From the IMG/VR virus record IMGVR_UViG_3300050011_000271, positions 1 to 23,755 of that record: a stretch of DNA of 23,755 bases, one strand, 5' to 3'. A model generated the notes under the pieces. The model made no database searches. It was given only the letters and a program-made list of their open reading frames with translations, and was not told where the DNA came from. Origin of the DNA: a virus. A program made the position numbers and the translations under genes. Every line of letters starts with the position of its first letter. Positions within the stretch are counted from its first letter, which is position 1. This document shows positions 1-5,525 of this stretch, piece by piece.

Positions 1-120
1 GGAAACGTGATTAGATACTATCAGTAAACTTCAAGTGTTGATGTCTGGGTATACGGATGATCCGTAAATAAAAATTTTTTTGGATATGAAACTTTATCAC
101 TTTTGGTACATCAAATATAC
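1..120. other. Left-edge stretch, no gene supported
   Basis: The first 27 bases stay open in frame 1 and end at a TAA, so they could be the last eight codons of a gene lying outside the window; this is too short to identify. A short inverted repeat (ACGGAT/ATCCGT around a single G, 54-66) is followed by an A/T-rich run. It might be a weak terminator or operator, but the centre is too tight for a normal hairpin. I see nothing else here. Confidence 0.3.
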
Positions 121-390
121 ATGGGACCACCAACAGATTACACCTCTTCGGTTGCATTATCAATAGCAATAGATAATACCATAAAAATTTTAATTGAATC
201 TGGAAAATTTTTTTTTCCAGAAAAAACAGTATATACTGTATACGAATTATTGATGTTATTAGGCAACCAGCATAAACTATGTTTCCTAAATACCTATATC
301 CAATTAAAAACAGCATATTTAGCTGTAATTGCACGATATGGTGAACATGTGGTAAATAATTTAGAGATTGACATTCCGGTAAATTTCTGA
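121..390 (+). CDS. Hypothetical protein, 89 aa
   Basis: Unrecognised small protein. The ATG at 121 is preferred over an in-frame TTG at 103; neither has a convincing Shine-Dalgarno site. The translation looks like a real soluble protein, with a mixed helical middle section and charged C-terminus, and it ends in TGA directly against the -10 box of the downstream promoter. The antisense strand is also open here, but its translation is a hydrophobic low-complexity product typical of a shadow frame. It lies first in a plus-strand run of short accessory genes. No function can be assigned. Confidence 0.5.
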   Translation: MGPPTDYTSSVALSIAIDNTIKILIESGKFFFPEKTVYTVYELLMLLGNQHKLCFLNTYIQLKTAYLAVIARYGEHVVNNLEIDIPVNF

Positions 391-396
391 TATAAT
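368..396 (+). promoter_or_regulatory. Consensus sigma70-type promoter
   Basis: TTGACA at 368-373 and TATAAT at 391-396 are separated by exactly 17 bases, a full match to the bacterial housekeeping consensus. If the -10 box occupies -12 to -7, the start site falls on base 403, which is the A of the next gene's ATG. In T4-like phages such host-type promoters serve immediate-early genes, and the small genes downstream fit that role. The match is read directly; the activity is inferred. Confidence 0.75.
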
Positions 397-402
397 GGGT
401 AT

Positions 403-594
403 ATGAAAACGAAAACAAAAAAACCAAACGAATTAACTTTAGGATATGGATTAAGTAAAAATGGAATTAATATTGTATTTACTCTATATGGTAAGGTTAT
501 TCAAGAATGTACTCCGGATGAAGCAAGATCAGTTGCACGGCTCCTTGATGAAATTGCAGATGCCGCAAGTGAAAATTGGAAAAACATATTATGA
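403..594 (+). CDS. Hypothetical protein, 63 aa, candidate early gene
   Basis: Unrecognised small protein. It starts with a Lys/Thr-rich stretch, followed by a short beta-like segment and an acidic/Ala-rich helix near the C-terminus (residues about 38-58). The ATG coincides with the predicted transcription start of the upstream consensus promoter, so its mRNA would be leaderless; no Shine-Dalgarno site lies upstream. The stop overlaps the ATG of the next gene (ATGA), suggesting translational coupling. Small proteins of this kind are common in early regions of T4-like phages, but no homologue is recognised. Confidence 0.65.
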   Translation: MKTKTKKPNELTLGYGLSKNGINIVFTLYGKVIQECTPDEARSVARLLDEIADAASENWKNIL

Positions 595-767
595 TGACCC
601 GAGATGAAATATCCGACTTAAGAGCACTAATGGAAACTGTTGTTGAACGAGAAAAAGAATTATTATTAGCAAAAGAATGCGTCCGGTTGGCTTGGAATGA
701 ATTGTTACAATTTCTTTATAAGCATGAAGAAGTAAATATAAATAATAAAGCTGTAGTAAGAGCATAA
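591..767 (+). CDS. Hypothetical protein, 58 aa, helical
   Basis: Unrecognised. The start is set at the ATG that overlaps the previous stop (ATGA); a second ATG follows at once, and an in-frame TTG further upstream is less likely. The protein is almost entirely charged and helical (residues about 5-45, with Glu, Lys, Leu and Arg spacing compatible with a coiled coil), and a basic tail follows. It is co-transcribed with the upstream gene from the promoter at 368-396. No function is proposed. Confidence 0.6.
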   Translation: MMTRDEISDLRALMETVVEREKELLLAKECVRLAWNELLQFLYKHEEVNINNKAVVRA

Positions 768-778
768 AAGGAAAATAC

Positions 779-1144
779 ATGCATAAACTTTTTTCAAAGT
801 GTATTATGGTAATTGGACTATTCTTATTTGTAGGTACTTTCATGGTATCTACCGTCAATGCTGCCGGACCATCACTAAATGTTATTCCGGTAACAAAATA
901 TTGTACTGCAAAACAGCCAATTATGATTTCGGATGTCCGGGCAATGTTGCCACAAAATCTGAAGGATCTATATCGTGGTCCACAAATGTCGGTTTATCTT
1001 ACGGGCCCAACAATGCCGCCTGATCCATGGGCTGGTTGCGGAGCAGATCCTTGTAATTGTCTGATTAACTCAGGTTGGCAGTATTTCTGGTGCACCATTG
1101 GTGTTACTTCACCGCCATCAGGATGTACAGGCAATTCTTGTTAA
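779..1144 (+). CDS. Exported cysteine-rich small protein, 121 aa
   Basis: Residues 1 to about 28 form a clear Sec signal peptide: a basic N-terminus, a hydrophobic core rich in Ile, Phe, Leu and Val, and an Ala-type cleavage site near VNA/AGP. The mature part has seven cysteines, six of them in the last 45 residues, which suggests disulphides in the periplasm or outside the cell. The start has a good ribosome site (AAAGGA, 7-8 bases upstream). It follows two cytoplasmic small genes in the same direction. Exported phage proteins can act in superinfection exclusion, lysis or envelope modification, but no family is recognised here. Confidence 0.65.
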   Translation: MHKLFSKCIMVIGLFLFVGTFMVSTVNAAGPSLNVIPVTKYCTAKQPIMISDVRAMLPQNLKDLYRGPQMSVYLTGPTMPPDPWAGCGADPCNCLINSGWQYFWCTIGVTSPPSGCTGNSC

Positions 1145-1156
1145 ATTAATCATATA

Positions 1157-1163
1157 CTAAATA
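1157..1163 (+). promoter_or_regulatory. CTAAATA motif, possible late promoter variant
   Basis: CTAAATA lies 62 bases before the gene at 1225. The same heptamer recurs in several intergenic positions of this window, and it differs from the T4 late core by having C in place of TA at the 5' end. Promoter function is inferred from the recurrence only. Confidence 0.35.
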
Positions 1164-1174
1164 GTATTGTAAAG

Positions 1175-1202
1175 TGTCCTTTAATATTCACATTGAAGGA
1201 CA
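1175..1202 (+). other. Leader hairpin
   Basis: TGTCCTT (1175-1181) is the perfect complement of AAGGACA (1196-1202), with a 14-base loop. There is no T-tract, so it is not an intrinsic terminator. It lies between the CTAAATA motif and the ribosome site of the next gene and could protect or regulate the leader. Confidence 0.4.
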
Positions 1203-1224
1203 TAATTTAGAAAGGATCTAAAAT

Positions 1225-1866
1225 ATGTTTCAATCTTATATTAAAGGTTTTGGATTAAAAGGAGATGGCTCTGGTTTAGCTGGATCTTTCCCTTATCAAT
1301 TAACATTACGCGTAGTTGGAGTTGCGGAGGCATCACCAAAGAACATCTGGATTAATGACTATGATACAGTAGCCCATGCAAAAAGCGATGCAGATACATT
1401 ATTTGCTGGTTTAGGCGCCAGTACTGAAACATGGACCGATACATTTATTGCAGGAAGTGGTGGAGCAATTCTGGAAAGTTTGAGTAATACATTCTCACCA
1501 ACATTTGGTACAGGTACAGGCCGTGGTGGTCTGGTATATGATGTAAAGAAACGGTCAACATTTAATCCTGGTCCAGGTACTGGTATTAATAGTCGTCCTG
1601 AATATGATTTAAATCACAAAACAACAATTGGTCCTAATGGTACAACATTTAATGCAAATCCTGGTACCGTAAATGATCCAAATTATCGTGGTAATGTAAA
1701 TTATCCTGGTAATCCTGGTAACCCAGATGGTCCGAATGGTCCAAATTATCGCGGTGGTGGGAGCGGCCCTTATGGAGTAAATGATCCAACTTATCCACAG
1801 AATCCAAATGTATCTGTATTCCCAACAAAACCGAATCTTCCCGATTCTAATTATAACAAAAACTAA
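1225..1866 (+). CDS. Gly/Asn/Pro-rich protein of unknown function, 213 aa
   Basis: The N-terminal part (residues about 1-105) looks folded, with alternating hydrophobic strands and several Trp/Tyr residues. From about residue 112 to the end it is a low-complexity tail rich in Gly, Asn, Pro, Asp and Tyr, with recurring short motifs such as NPG, NDP and NYRG. This kind of tail is seen in extended structural or adhesive proteins. It has no signal peptide. The start is supported by AAAGGAT 8 bases before the ATG. It is followed four bases later by a small exported peptide gene and then a terminator. A virion or adhesive role is only a guess. Confidence 0.6.
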   Translation: MFQSYIKGFGLKGDGSGLAGSFPYQLTLRVVGVAEASPKNIWINDYDTVAHAKSDADTLFAGLGASTETWTDTFIAGSGGAILESLSNTFSPTFGTGTGRGGLVYDVKKRSTFNPGPGTGINSRPEYDLNHKTTIGPNGTTFNANPGTVNDPNYRGNVNYPGNPGNPDGPNGPNYRGGGSGPYGVNDPTYPQNPNVSVFPTKPNLPDSNYNKN

Positions 1867-1869
1867 TCT

Positions 1870-1992
1870 ATGGTGAAAAAGATTATACTTATATTATTAT
1901 TAATTACATCATTTGCATGTGCTATTAAGATTCGTGTTCGCCCAGGCGAACCAAATCACCGCGATAGAGCATATAAACTACAAGCGCGGTAA
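1870..1992 (+). CDS. Small exported peptide, 40 aa
   Basis: Reading from the ATG at 1870 gives a 40-residue product with a basic start (MVKK), a run of Ile/Leu, and a possible cleavage region SFACA, followed by a short basic tail rich in Arg. The Cys could be a weak lipobox (position -3 is Ser, not Leu/Val/Ile), so a small lipoprotein such as an Rz1-like outer spanin is possible but unproven. It begins four bases after the previous stop and ends six bases before the terminator stem, so it is the last gene of this plus-strand group. Confidence 0.5.
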   Translation: MVKKIILILLLITSFACAIKIRVRPGEPNHRDRAYKLQAR

Positions 1993-1997
1993 TACGC

Positions 1998-2037
1998 AAA
2001 GGGTTCCGGGTATCTCAAATACTCCGGAACCCTTTTT
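1998..2037 (+). terminator. Strong intrinsic terminator
   Basis: The stem AAAGGGTTCCGG (1998-2009) pairs with CCGGAACCCTTT (2024-2035), extended by GTAT/ATAC across one bulged T, and is followed by a T run. It ends the plus-strand accessory group. The complementary strand would form the same hairpin but with only three T residues after it. Confidence 0.9.
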
Positions 2038-2090
2038 CTTTTGGTTTATGCAAATAAATAGTAAACTCCGGTAGATGGACAGGCGAGTGG

Positions 2091-2267
2091 ATGCGGGATG
2101 CAAATGATAACACAATTCCCTATATTTGCCATTATATCTTGACAGATGGAATATTAAATTATTGTGCGGATTGTACTCATGCATATGCGGGAAATCAATT
2201 GAGTTACCAGATTTACCCAAAAGTCTCACGGATGATATGTACGATTATTGAAAATTTTTCTTTTTAG
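2091..2267 (+). CDS. Possible small Cys/Tyr-rich protein, 58 aa
   Basis: An open frame from the ATG at 2091 gives a 58-residue protein with five Cys (including a CADC motif) and many Tyr/Ile. The frame stays open upstream to 2058 without another start. The ribosome site is weak (AGG at 2081). It lies just after a strong terminator and has no obvious promoter, so it may be a remnant. A longer antisense frame overlaps it but looks less protein-like. Function unknown. Confidence 0.3.
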   Translation: MRDANDNTIPYICHYILTDGILNYCADCTHAYAGNQLSYQIYPKVSRMICTIIENFSF

Positions 2268-2363
2268 GTCGTCGGAGCGAATCGAAATATAATAATAAAG
2301 AAAAAAGAAAAGAACATAAATAATAGAAATGCAATACAATAACTAAAATTATTTTTAATGTTG

Positions 2364-2555
2364 TCATAATTTAATATTTCCTTTATACCCAGCAGCTTCC
2401 ATAAATTCTTCAACTTGACCAGTCAATGCTGATTGGAAAATTAAATCTTTATCAACATTATATCTTTTTTCAAGGTCAGCTTTTTCTTGGTTGTATTGTT
2501 CTTTAAGTTTATCAAGTAAAAAATTGAGATTATCGTAATTGTGTGATGTTAACAT
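2364..2555 (-). CDS. Hypothetical helical protein, 63 aa
   Basis: Small charged protein with a long predicted helix or coiled coil (residues about 8-40, rich in Leu, Lys, Glu and Gln), then a Gly-containing C-terminus. It begins four bases after the stop of the upstream membrane protein gene, so the two are probably co-transcribed; there is no clear ribosome site. It is the last gene of the minus-strand block. The roughly 95 bases downstream (to 2268) are A/T-rich and contain no clear terminator. No family recognised. Confidence 0.6.
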   Translation of the reverse strand: MLTSHNYDNLNFLLDKLKEQYNQEKADLEKRYNVDKDLIFQSALTGQVEEFMEAAGYKGNIKL

Positions 2556-2559
2556 AATA

Positions 2560-2925
2560 TTATAAGTTTAGTTTGGTGTTTGCTGTTTCTGTTCTCAATT
2601 TATGAGCCTTTTGAATATCTCCCAACGCCTCATACTTGTCGGCTGCCATTTCTCGTAATATATCGCTGATATCGGGGAAAAGGTCCATAATTTTCAGGTT
2701 TAAGATTTCTTCAATTTGTTCCGCTTGGATATTATTTTTTAATTCAAAATCCTCTTCGGTAATTTGGCGTTTGATTGACAATTTACCAAATTGGTACCAC
2801 AGTATTATTGTACCTAATAATCCACCCGCATATGGTAATGCACCAGCAATTGGTATTTGAAAGGAACAAAACCCCACAAACGCAATTATTATAATAAAAG
2901 TAAATATCGTTGGTTTAAAGTTCAT
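2560..2925 (-). CDS. Two-helix membrane protein, 121 aa
   Basis: Residues about 5-25 and 30-47 are hydrophobic and separated by a short Pro/Gly turn, predicting two inner-membrane helices. The remaining 70 residues are charged and helical, probably cytoplasmic. Unrecognised. The start lies just downstream of a minus-strand terminator hairpin (2936-2977), so this gene and the next are insulated from the four genes upstream, or depend on read-through. The leader has only an A-rich ribosome site. Possible roles include membrane-level exclusion or host takeover, but nothing in the sequence selects one. Confidence 0.6.
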   Translation of the reverse strand: MNFKPTIFTFIIIIAFVGFCSFQIPIAGALPYAGGLLGTIILWYQFGKLSIKRQITEEDFELKNNIQAEQIEEILNLKIMDLFPDISDILREMAADKYEALGDIQKAHKLRTETANTKLNL

Positions 2926-2935
2926 AGTTTTCTTT

Positions 2936-2977
2936 TTAAAAATAGGTAACCATATTTAGTTGCATATATGGTTACCT
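2936..2977 (-). terminator. Intrinsic terminator, minus strand
   Basis: A perfect 12-bp stem (AGGTAACCATAT at 2944-2955 with ATATGGTTACCT at 2966-2977) has a 10-base loop. Read on the minus strand it is followed by TATTTTTA. It lies just after the gene ending at 2998 and just before the membrane protein gene that starts at 2925. Confidence 0.75.
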
Positions 2978-2997
2978 GTTCAAGGAGAAATTAAGTT

Positions 2998-3197
2998 TCA
3001 TATATTGTAAGTTTTTCGGAAGGTTTCATGATGGTAGCCAAATACTACTGTTCCATCTTTTTTGGCTACAACCATATAGCCTGGCGGCATATTTTCAATT
3101 TTACCCAATACTACCACTACTTCTTTATTATCAAAATCTAATGAATAATCCTCTCTCCCCTATAGGTAATTGTACTTCGGCTAAAGTAAGGTTTCAT
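2998..3197 (-). pseudogene. Small gene with one apparent frameshift
   Basis: On the minus strand an ATG at 3197-3195 overlaps the previous stop as ATGA and has a good ribosome site (GGAGA, 5 bases away). The first frame stops after 19 codons. The adjacent frame opens in the run around 3157-3160 (GGGG then AGAGAGG on the coding strand) and continues for about 55 codons to a TGA at 2998, giving a sensible beta-rich protein with motifs such as VVVVLGKI and a GYHHETFRKTY tail. One missing base joins the two. This could be a sequencing error, a real mutation or programmed slippage. Function unknown. Confidence 0.5.
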
Positions 3198-3403
3198 GGA
3201 ATTCTCCGGAACGTATAAACTGGAGAAAACCCAGGAAGTGGTTCCATAGTACTCATATCAATCTTTGTATATTTCAAACGCTTTTTTCTTTTTGGTTTTT
3301 CGAAATTTTTCTTAATAGGTTTTTTCTTTGTTACCACCTTCTTAAGGGTTTTTTTCTTATTTGTTACCTTCTTTAATTTTTTGGTTTTAATTTTCGTTTT
3401 CAC
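3194..3403 (-). CDS. Very lysine-rich basic protein, 69 aa
   Basis: The GTG at 3403 is chosen as start because AAGGA lies 7-8 bases upstream; an in-frame TTG at 3418 overlaps that ribosome site. The first 45 residues are mostly Lys with Thr, Val and Ile in a repetitive histone-tail-like pattern (KKVTNKKK, KKVVTKKK). The last 25 residues are more ordinary and contain Pro, Tyr and Arg. Such composition suggests nucleic-acid binding, for example a host nucleoid or RNA-polymerase interacting protein, but this is inference from charge alone. The start overlaps the preceding gene by 17 bases and the stop overlaps the next ATG. Confidence 0.6.
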   Translation of the reverse strand: MKTKIKTKKLKKVTNKKKTLKKVVTKKKPIKKNFEKPKRKKRLKYTKIDMSTMEPLPGFSPVYTFRRIP

Positions 3404-3668
3404 TATTAAATCCTTCAATGGTTATAGCTACATCTACTGAATGATAATTTTTAACCACACCACCTTCATAATCAGCCTTGTACCAACAATGCTCTACTAT
3501 GTGCTCAGGTGTTCCGAAATAACAAACTTCTTTAACGTTTTTATAAAATAATCCAGAGCATCCTTCAGCTATTGTTATTGTTCCTGTAAACCATGTATAT
3601 ATTGGAATATTTTTCCAATTTATTTTATTAGATTTTTCTGGTTTTAAATATTCAATTTTCTTTAGCAT
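3387..3668 (-). CDS. Hypothetical protein, 93 aa
   Basis: The ATG at 3668 is preferred over an upstream in-frame start because AAAGGA sits about 8 bases before it and the longer version would run back over the preceding gene's stop. The product has a basic N-terminus and a middle with several Tyr, Trp and Cys residues (residues about 28-60, with three Cys). The pattern of short strands suggests a small beta-rich fold. No family recognised. It sits third from the left-hand end of a tightly spaced minus-strand group. Confidence 0.6.
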   Translation of the reverse strand: MLKKIEYLKPEKSNKINWKNIPIYTWFTGTITIAEGCSGLFYKNVKEVCYFGTPEHIVEHCWYKADYEGGVVKNYHSVDVAITIEGFNSENEN

Positions 3669-3681
3669 TTTATTTATCCTT

Positions 3682-4091
3682 TTAGCGATCCGGCATATAC
3701 CCATATTGTTTTATAGTTTTTACTTCCCGTCCACCGACATTATAAAGTGTATATGATTCTACCATATCATCCTGAGTACTTCTTTGTCCTGTCCAAGGAC
3801 CACCTACACATAAAAATTTGGTACTCTTTTGTATTGATGTATGAATGTATTTTCCAGTACCCTTACATATTACACACGGACCATGTTCCTTTATCCCTAT
3901 AAATTCACGTTCGGCAGCAAAGTGATTGAGTTCTGAAGTTTTTAGGAATTTTGTATATTTTTCATAACATCGGCAATTATTATGGTCTAAAGCTTCATGC
4001 CCAGTAATCGCATCATAACAATTACATTTTCTTTTCTCTTTAGTTGTTATAATTTTTGTGTTTGCGTTTCGCGCTTAGTAACATTTTTCAT
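3682..4091 (-). pseudogene. Zinc-ribbon-like small gene with one apparent frameshift
   Basis: From the ATG at 4091 the frame stops after 14 codons. A -1 shift at the A-run (4057-4053 on the coding strand) opens a frame of about 120 codons that ends at 3682 and has no usable start of its own. That frame contains CNC, CRC, a CVICKGTGKYIH segment that resembles the CxxCxGxG zinc-ribbon element of DnaJ-like proteins, and later LCVGGPWTG, so a zinc-binding domain is likely. The joined protein would be about 135 aa. A sequencing error, a true mutation or programmed slippage would each explain it. The ribosome site of the next gene directly follows its stop. Confidence 0.5.
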
Positions 4092-4099
4092 ATAATACT

Positions 4100-4128
4100 A
4101 TTGTCGCATATTATACAAAGGATGTCAA
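4100..4128 (-). promoter_or_regulatory. Candidate sigma70-type promoter, minus strand
   Basis: On the minus strand TTGACA (4128-4123) is followed by a 17-base spacer and GACAAT (4105-4100), a four-of-six match to the -10 box. The predicted start is near 4093, two bases before the ATG at 4091, so the message would be almost leaderless. A TATAAT also occurs in the spacer (4114-4109), but its distance from TTGACA is too short. Confidence 0.45.
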
Positions 4129-4136
4129 GAAAAATT

Positions 4137-4174
4137 AGTGGGCCGAGTGTTGGGCGAACAACACATGGCCCACT
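4137..4174. other. Long GC-rich stem-loop with GNRA-type loop
   Basis: AGTGGGCC (4137-4144) pairs with GGCCCACT (4167-4174). After a G-T pair and one A-A mismatch the stem continues as GTGTTG/CAACAC around the loop GGCGAA, which can fold as a GCGA tetraloop on a sheared G-A pair. It is much more GC-rich than its surroundings and has no T-tract, so it is not an ordinary terminator. Confidence 0.7.
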
Positions 4175-4181
4175 GACAGAG

Positions 4182-4205
4182 GCATTATGCATTGACTCAT
4201 AACGC
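4182..4205. other. Second stem-loop in the divergent region
   Basis: GCATTATG (4182-4189) pairs with CATAACGC (4198-4205) with one A-C mismatch and an 8-base loop. It lies seven bases from the first hairpin, forming a tandem pair just before the back-to-back promoter motifs. Confidence 0.55.
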
Positions 4206-4218
4206 AAATGTCTGGTAT

Positions 4219-4226
4219 TATTTATA
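4219..4226 (-). promoter_or_regulatory. T4-type late promoter motif, minus strand
   Basis: Read on the minus strand this is TATAAATA, the full T4 late core. It points toward the minus-strand block, and a transcript from it would carry the two hairpins in its leader. It abuts a plus-strand CTAAATA, so the two may be a divergent pair. In an AT-rich genome a single chance match cannot be excluded. Confidence 0.4.
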
Positions 4227-4233
4227 CTAAATA
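4227..4233 (+). promoter_or_regulatory. CTAAATA motif before gp14
   Basis: CTAAATA lies 13 bases before the ATG of gp14. It is a candidate for the promoter of the plus-strand structural genes, but the leader would be only about 8 bases long. Confidence 0.4.
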
Positions 4234-4246
4234 ATCATGAGATATT

Positions 4247-5494
4247 ATGGTTAATCCCTATTTCAATTTTACAACCTCAAATAACGAACAAAATTTGGTA
4301 GAAGACCTGGTAATTGAATCAATCCAGATATATGGAATGGATATACAATATATCCCTACAACTTTTGTGGATTACAGTAAACTATTCGGTGAAGATCCTC
4401 AACGAGCCTTTTTATCTTCATATACAATTGAAGCTTATTTTGAAAATGTTGAAGGATTCATGGGAGATAAAAATTTCCTAAACAAACTCGGATTAAATAT
4501 AGATAAGCAGGCTACATTTATCATATCAAAAAGGCGTTTTGATGAAGAAGTTTTAGGTATAAATTGGAAAGATGATTGGGATCCTACAATAACATATAGT
4601 TTAAATGATGCCGTACGTTATCAGGGAGTTGGTCCTGTGCCTGGGATTTATATTAATCGTGTAGATGGTAATGTTAATAATGTACCAGGGACAGATTTTT
4701 TGACATTAGCAATAGAAGATACAACCAATTTAGTATCTTTAACTTTAAATTATGTATCTGGTGTATTCGACCCCGAGGATATTATTGTTGGACAAACAAG
4801 TAATGCTCTTGCAACTGTGATTAGTTTTGATGGTACAATATTAATTTTACAACCCACAACAAATACCGGATCATTTATTATAGGGGAGGTTATTTTGGAT
4901 TCCAGTACCACCCAACTAAATACTGTTGCAACTGGTACCATTACTGCAATAGATCCATATGTAATAGCAAATTCATTTAGACCCGGCGATATTTTAAGTG
5001 GCGCTGTAAGTAATGCAAGTGCGGTTGTAGTGAGTTTTAATAGTTATACGAATGTATTGCAAATTACAAATGCACGGGGATTATTTTTATATGGAGAAAA
5101 TCTTTTAAATATAACAAATGGCGCGAAAGCTGAAATTTTAAATGTTATCATGATTCCTAATATTTCTCCAAGTAACTGGAAAGTTATGGATCAAGTTAGC
5201 CCAGGAAAAGGTGGTTTAATATATCTCCCGGTTACCCATGATCTTTTTGAAATTTTATTTGCAGACCACGAAGAAGTTTTTTATCAATTAGGTAAAATTT
5301 ATGTCTGGAAAATAACTTGTGAGAAATACCGTTTTAGTCATGAAAAAATTGATACAGGTATTCTTGATATTGATTCAATTGCCAAAAAATTGGAAAATAA
5401 TGATAGTGTGGAAAATGATCCATTAGCAGATAATGAAGTTGTTGAACGTAGGGTTGAAGATTTTCTGAACCTGGACTCGAAAGCACCATTTTAA
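4247..5494 (+). CDS. 14: gp14-like neck protein with large inserted beta domains
   Basis: Homologue of T4 gp14, which with gp13 forms the neck between the filled head and the tail. Residues 1-104 follow T4 gp14 closely (NPYFNF, the ESIQ helix start, FGED, YFENVEGF) and residues about 318-360 match its second half (IYLP, LFEI, FYQLG). T4 gp14 has 256 residues; this one has 415. The difference is an insertion at about 105-317: a WxxxxxYxxxDxVxYxG segment (107-148) like small carbohydrate-binding modules, then two related beta repeats (about 172-216 and 243-286, with GxTSNAxAxVxSF). The start is the first ATG; its ribosome site is weak. No gp13 lies directly upstream. Confidence 0.9.
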   Translation: MVNPYFNFTTSNNEQNLVEDLVIESIQIYGMDIQYIPTTFVDYSKLFGEDPQRAFLSSYTIEAYFENVEGFMGDKNFLNKLGLNIDKQATFIISKRRFDEEVLGINWKDDWDPTITYSLNDAVRYQGVGPVPGIYINRVDGNVNNVPGTDFLTLAIEDTTNLVSLTLNYVSGVFDPEDIIVGQTSNALATVISFDGTILILQPTTNTGSFIIGEVILDSSTTQLNTVATGTITAIDPYVIANSFRPGDILSGAVSNASAVVVSFNSYTNVLQITNARGLFLYGENLLNITNGAKAEILNVIMIPNISPSNWKVMDQVSPGKGGLIYLPVTHDLFEILFADHEEVFYQLGKIYVWKITCEKYRFSHEKIDTGILDIDSIAKKLENNDSVENDPLADNEVVERRVEDFLNLDSKAPF

Positions 5495-5495
5495 T

Positions 5496-5502
5496 CTAAA
5501 TA
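5496..5502 (+). promoter_or_regulatory. CTAAATA motif before the collagen-like gene
   Basis: CTAAATA lies directly after the gp14 stop and 23 bases before the ATG at 5526; a strong ribosome site (ACGGAGAAA, 5512-5520) follows. This is one of the better placed CTAAATA copies. Confidence 0.4.
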
Positions 5503-5525
5503 TGTATATTAACGGAGAAAATTAG

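Noticed and set aside
11-427. 138-codon open frame on the minus strand
   Set aside because: Hydrophobic low-complexity translation, no ribosome site, and it runs against two better plus-strand frames and a consensus promoter.
1978-2229. 83-codon minus-strand frame across the terminator
   Set aside because: It includes the whole terminator hairpin in its coding sequence and lies antisense to the 58-codon plus-strand frame; neither has strong support.
2315-2322. CATAAATA as a plus-strand late promoter
   Set aside because: No plus-strand gene follows for nearly 2 kb; likely a chance match in A/T-rich DNA.
3671-3678. GATAAATA on the minus strand as a late promoter
   Set aside because: It lies only three bases before the ATG at 3668, too close to start a translatable message, and overlaps the ribosome-site spacer.
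4137-4205. tRNA gene in the structured intergenic region
   Set aside because: The stems do not form a cloverleaf with an anticodon or TPsiC arm; there are two simple hairpins only.
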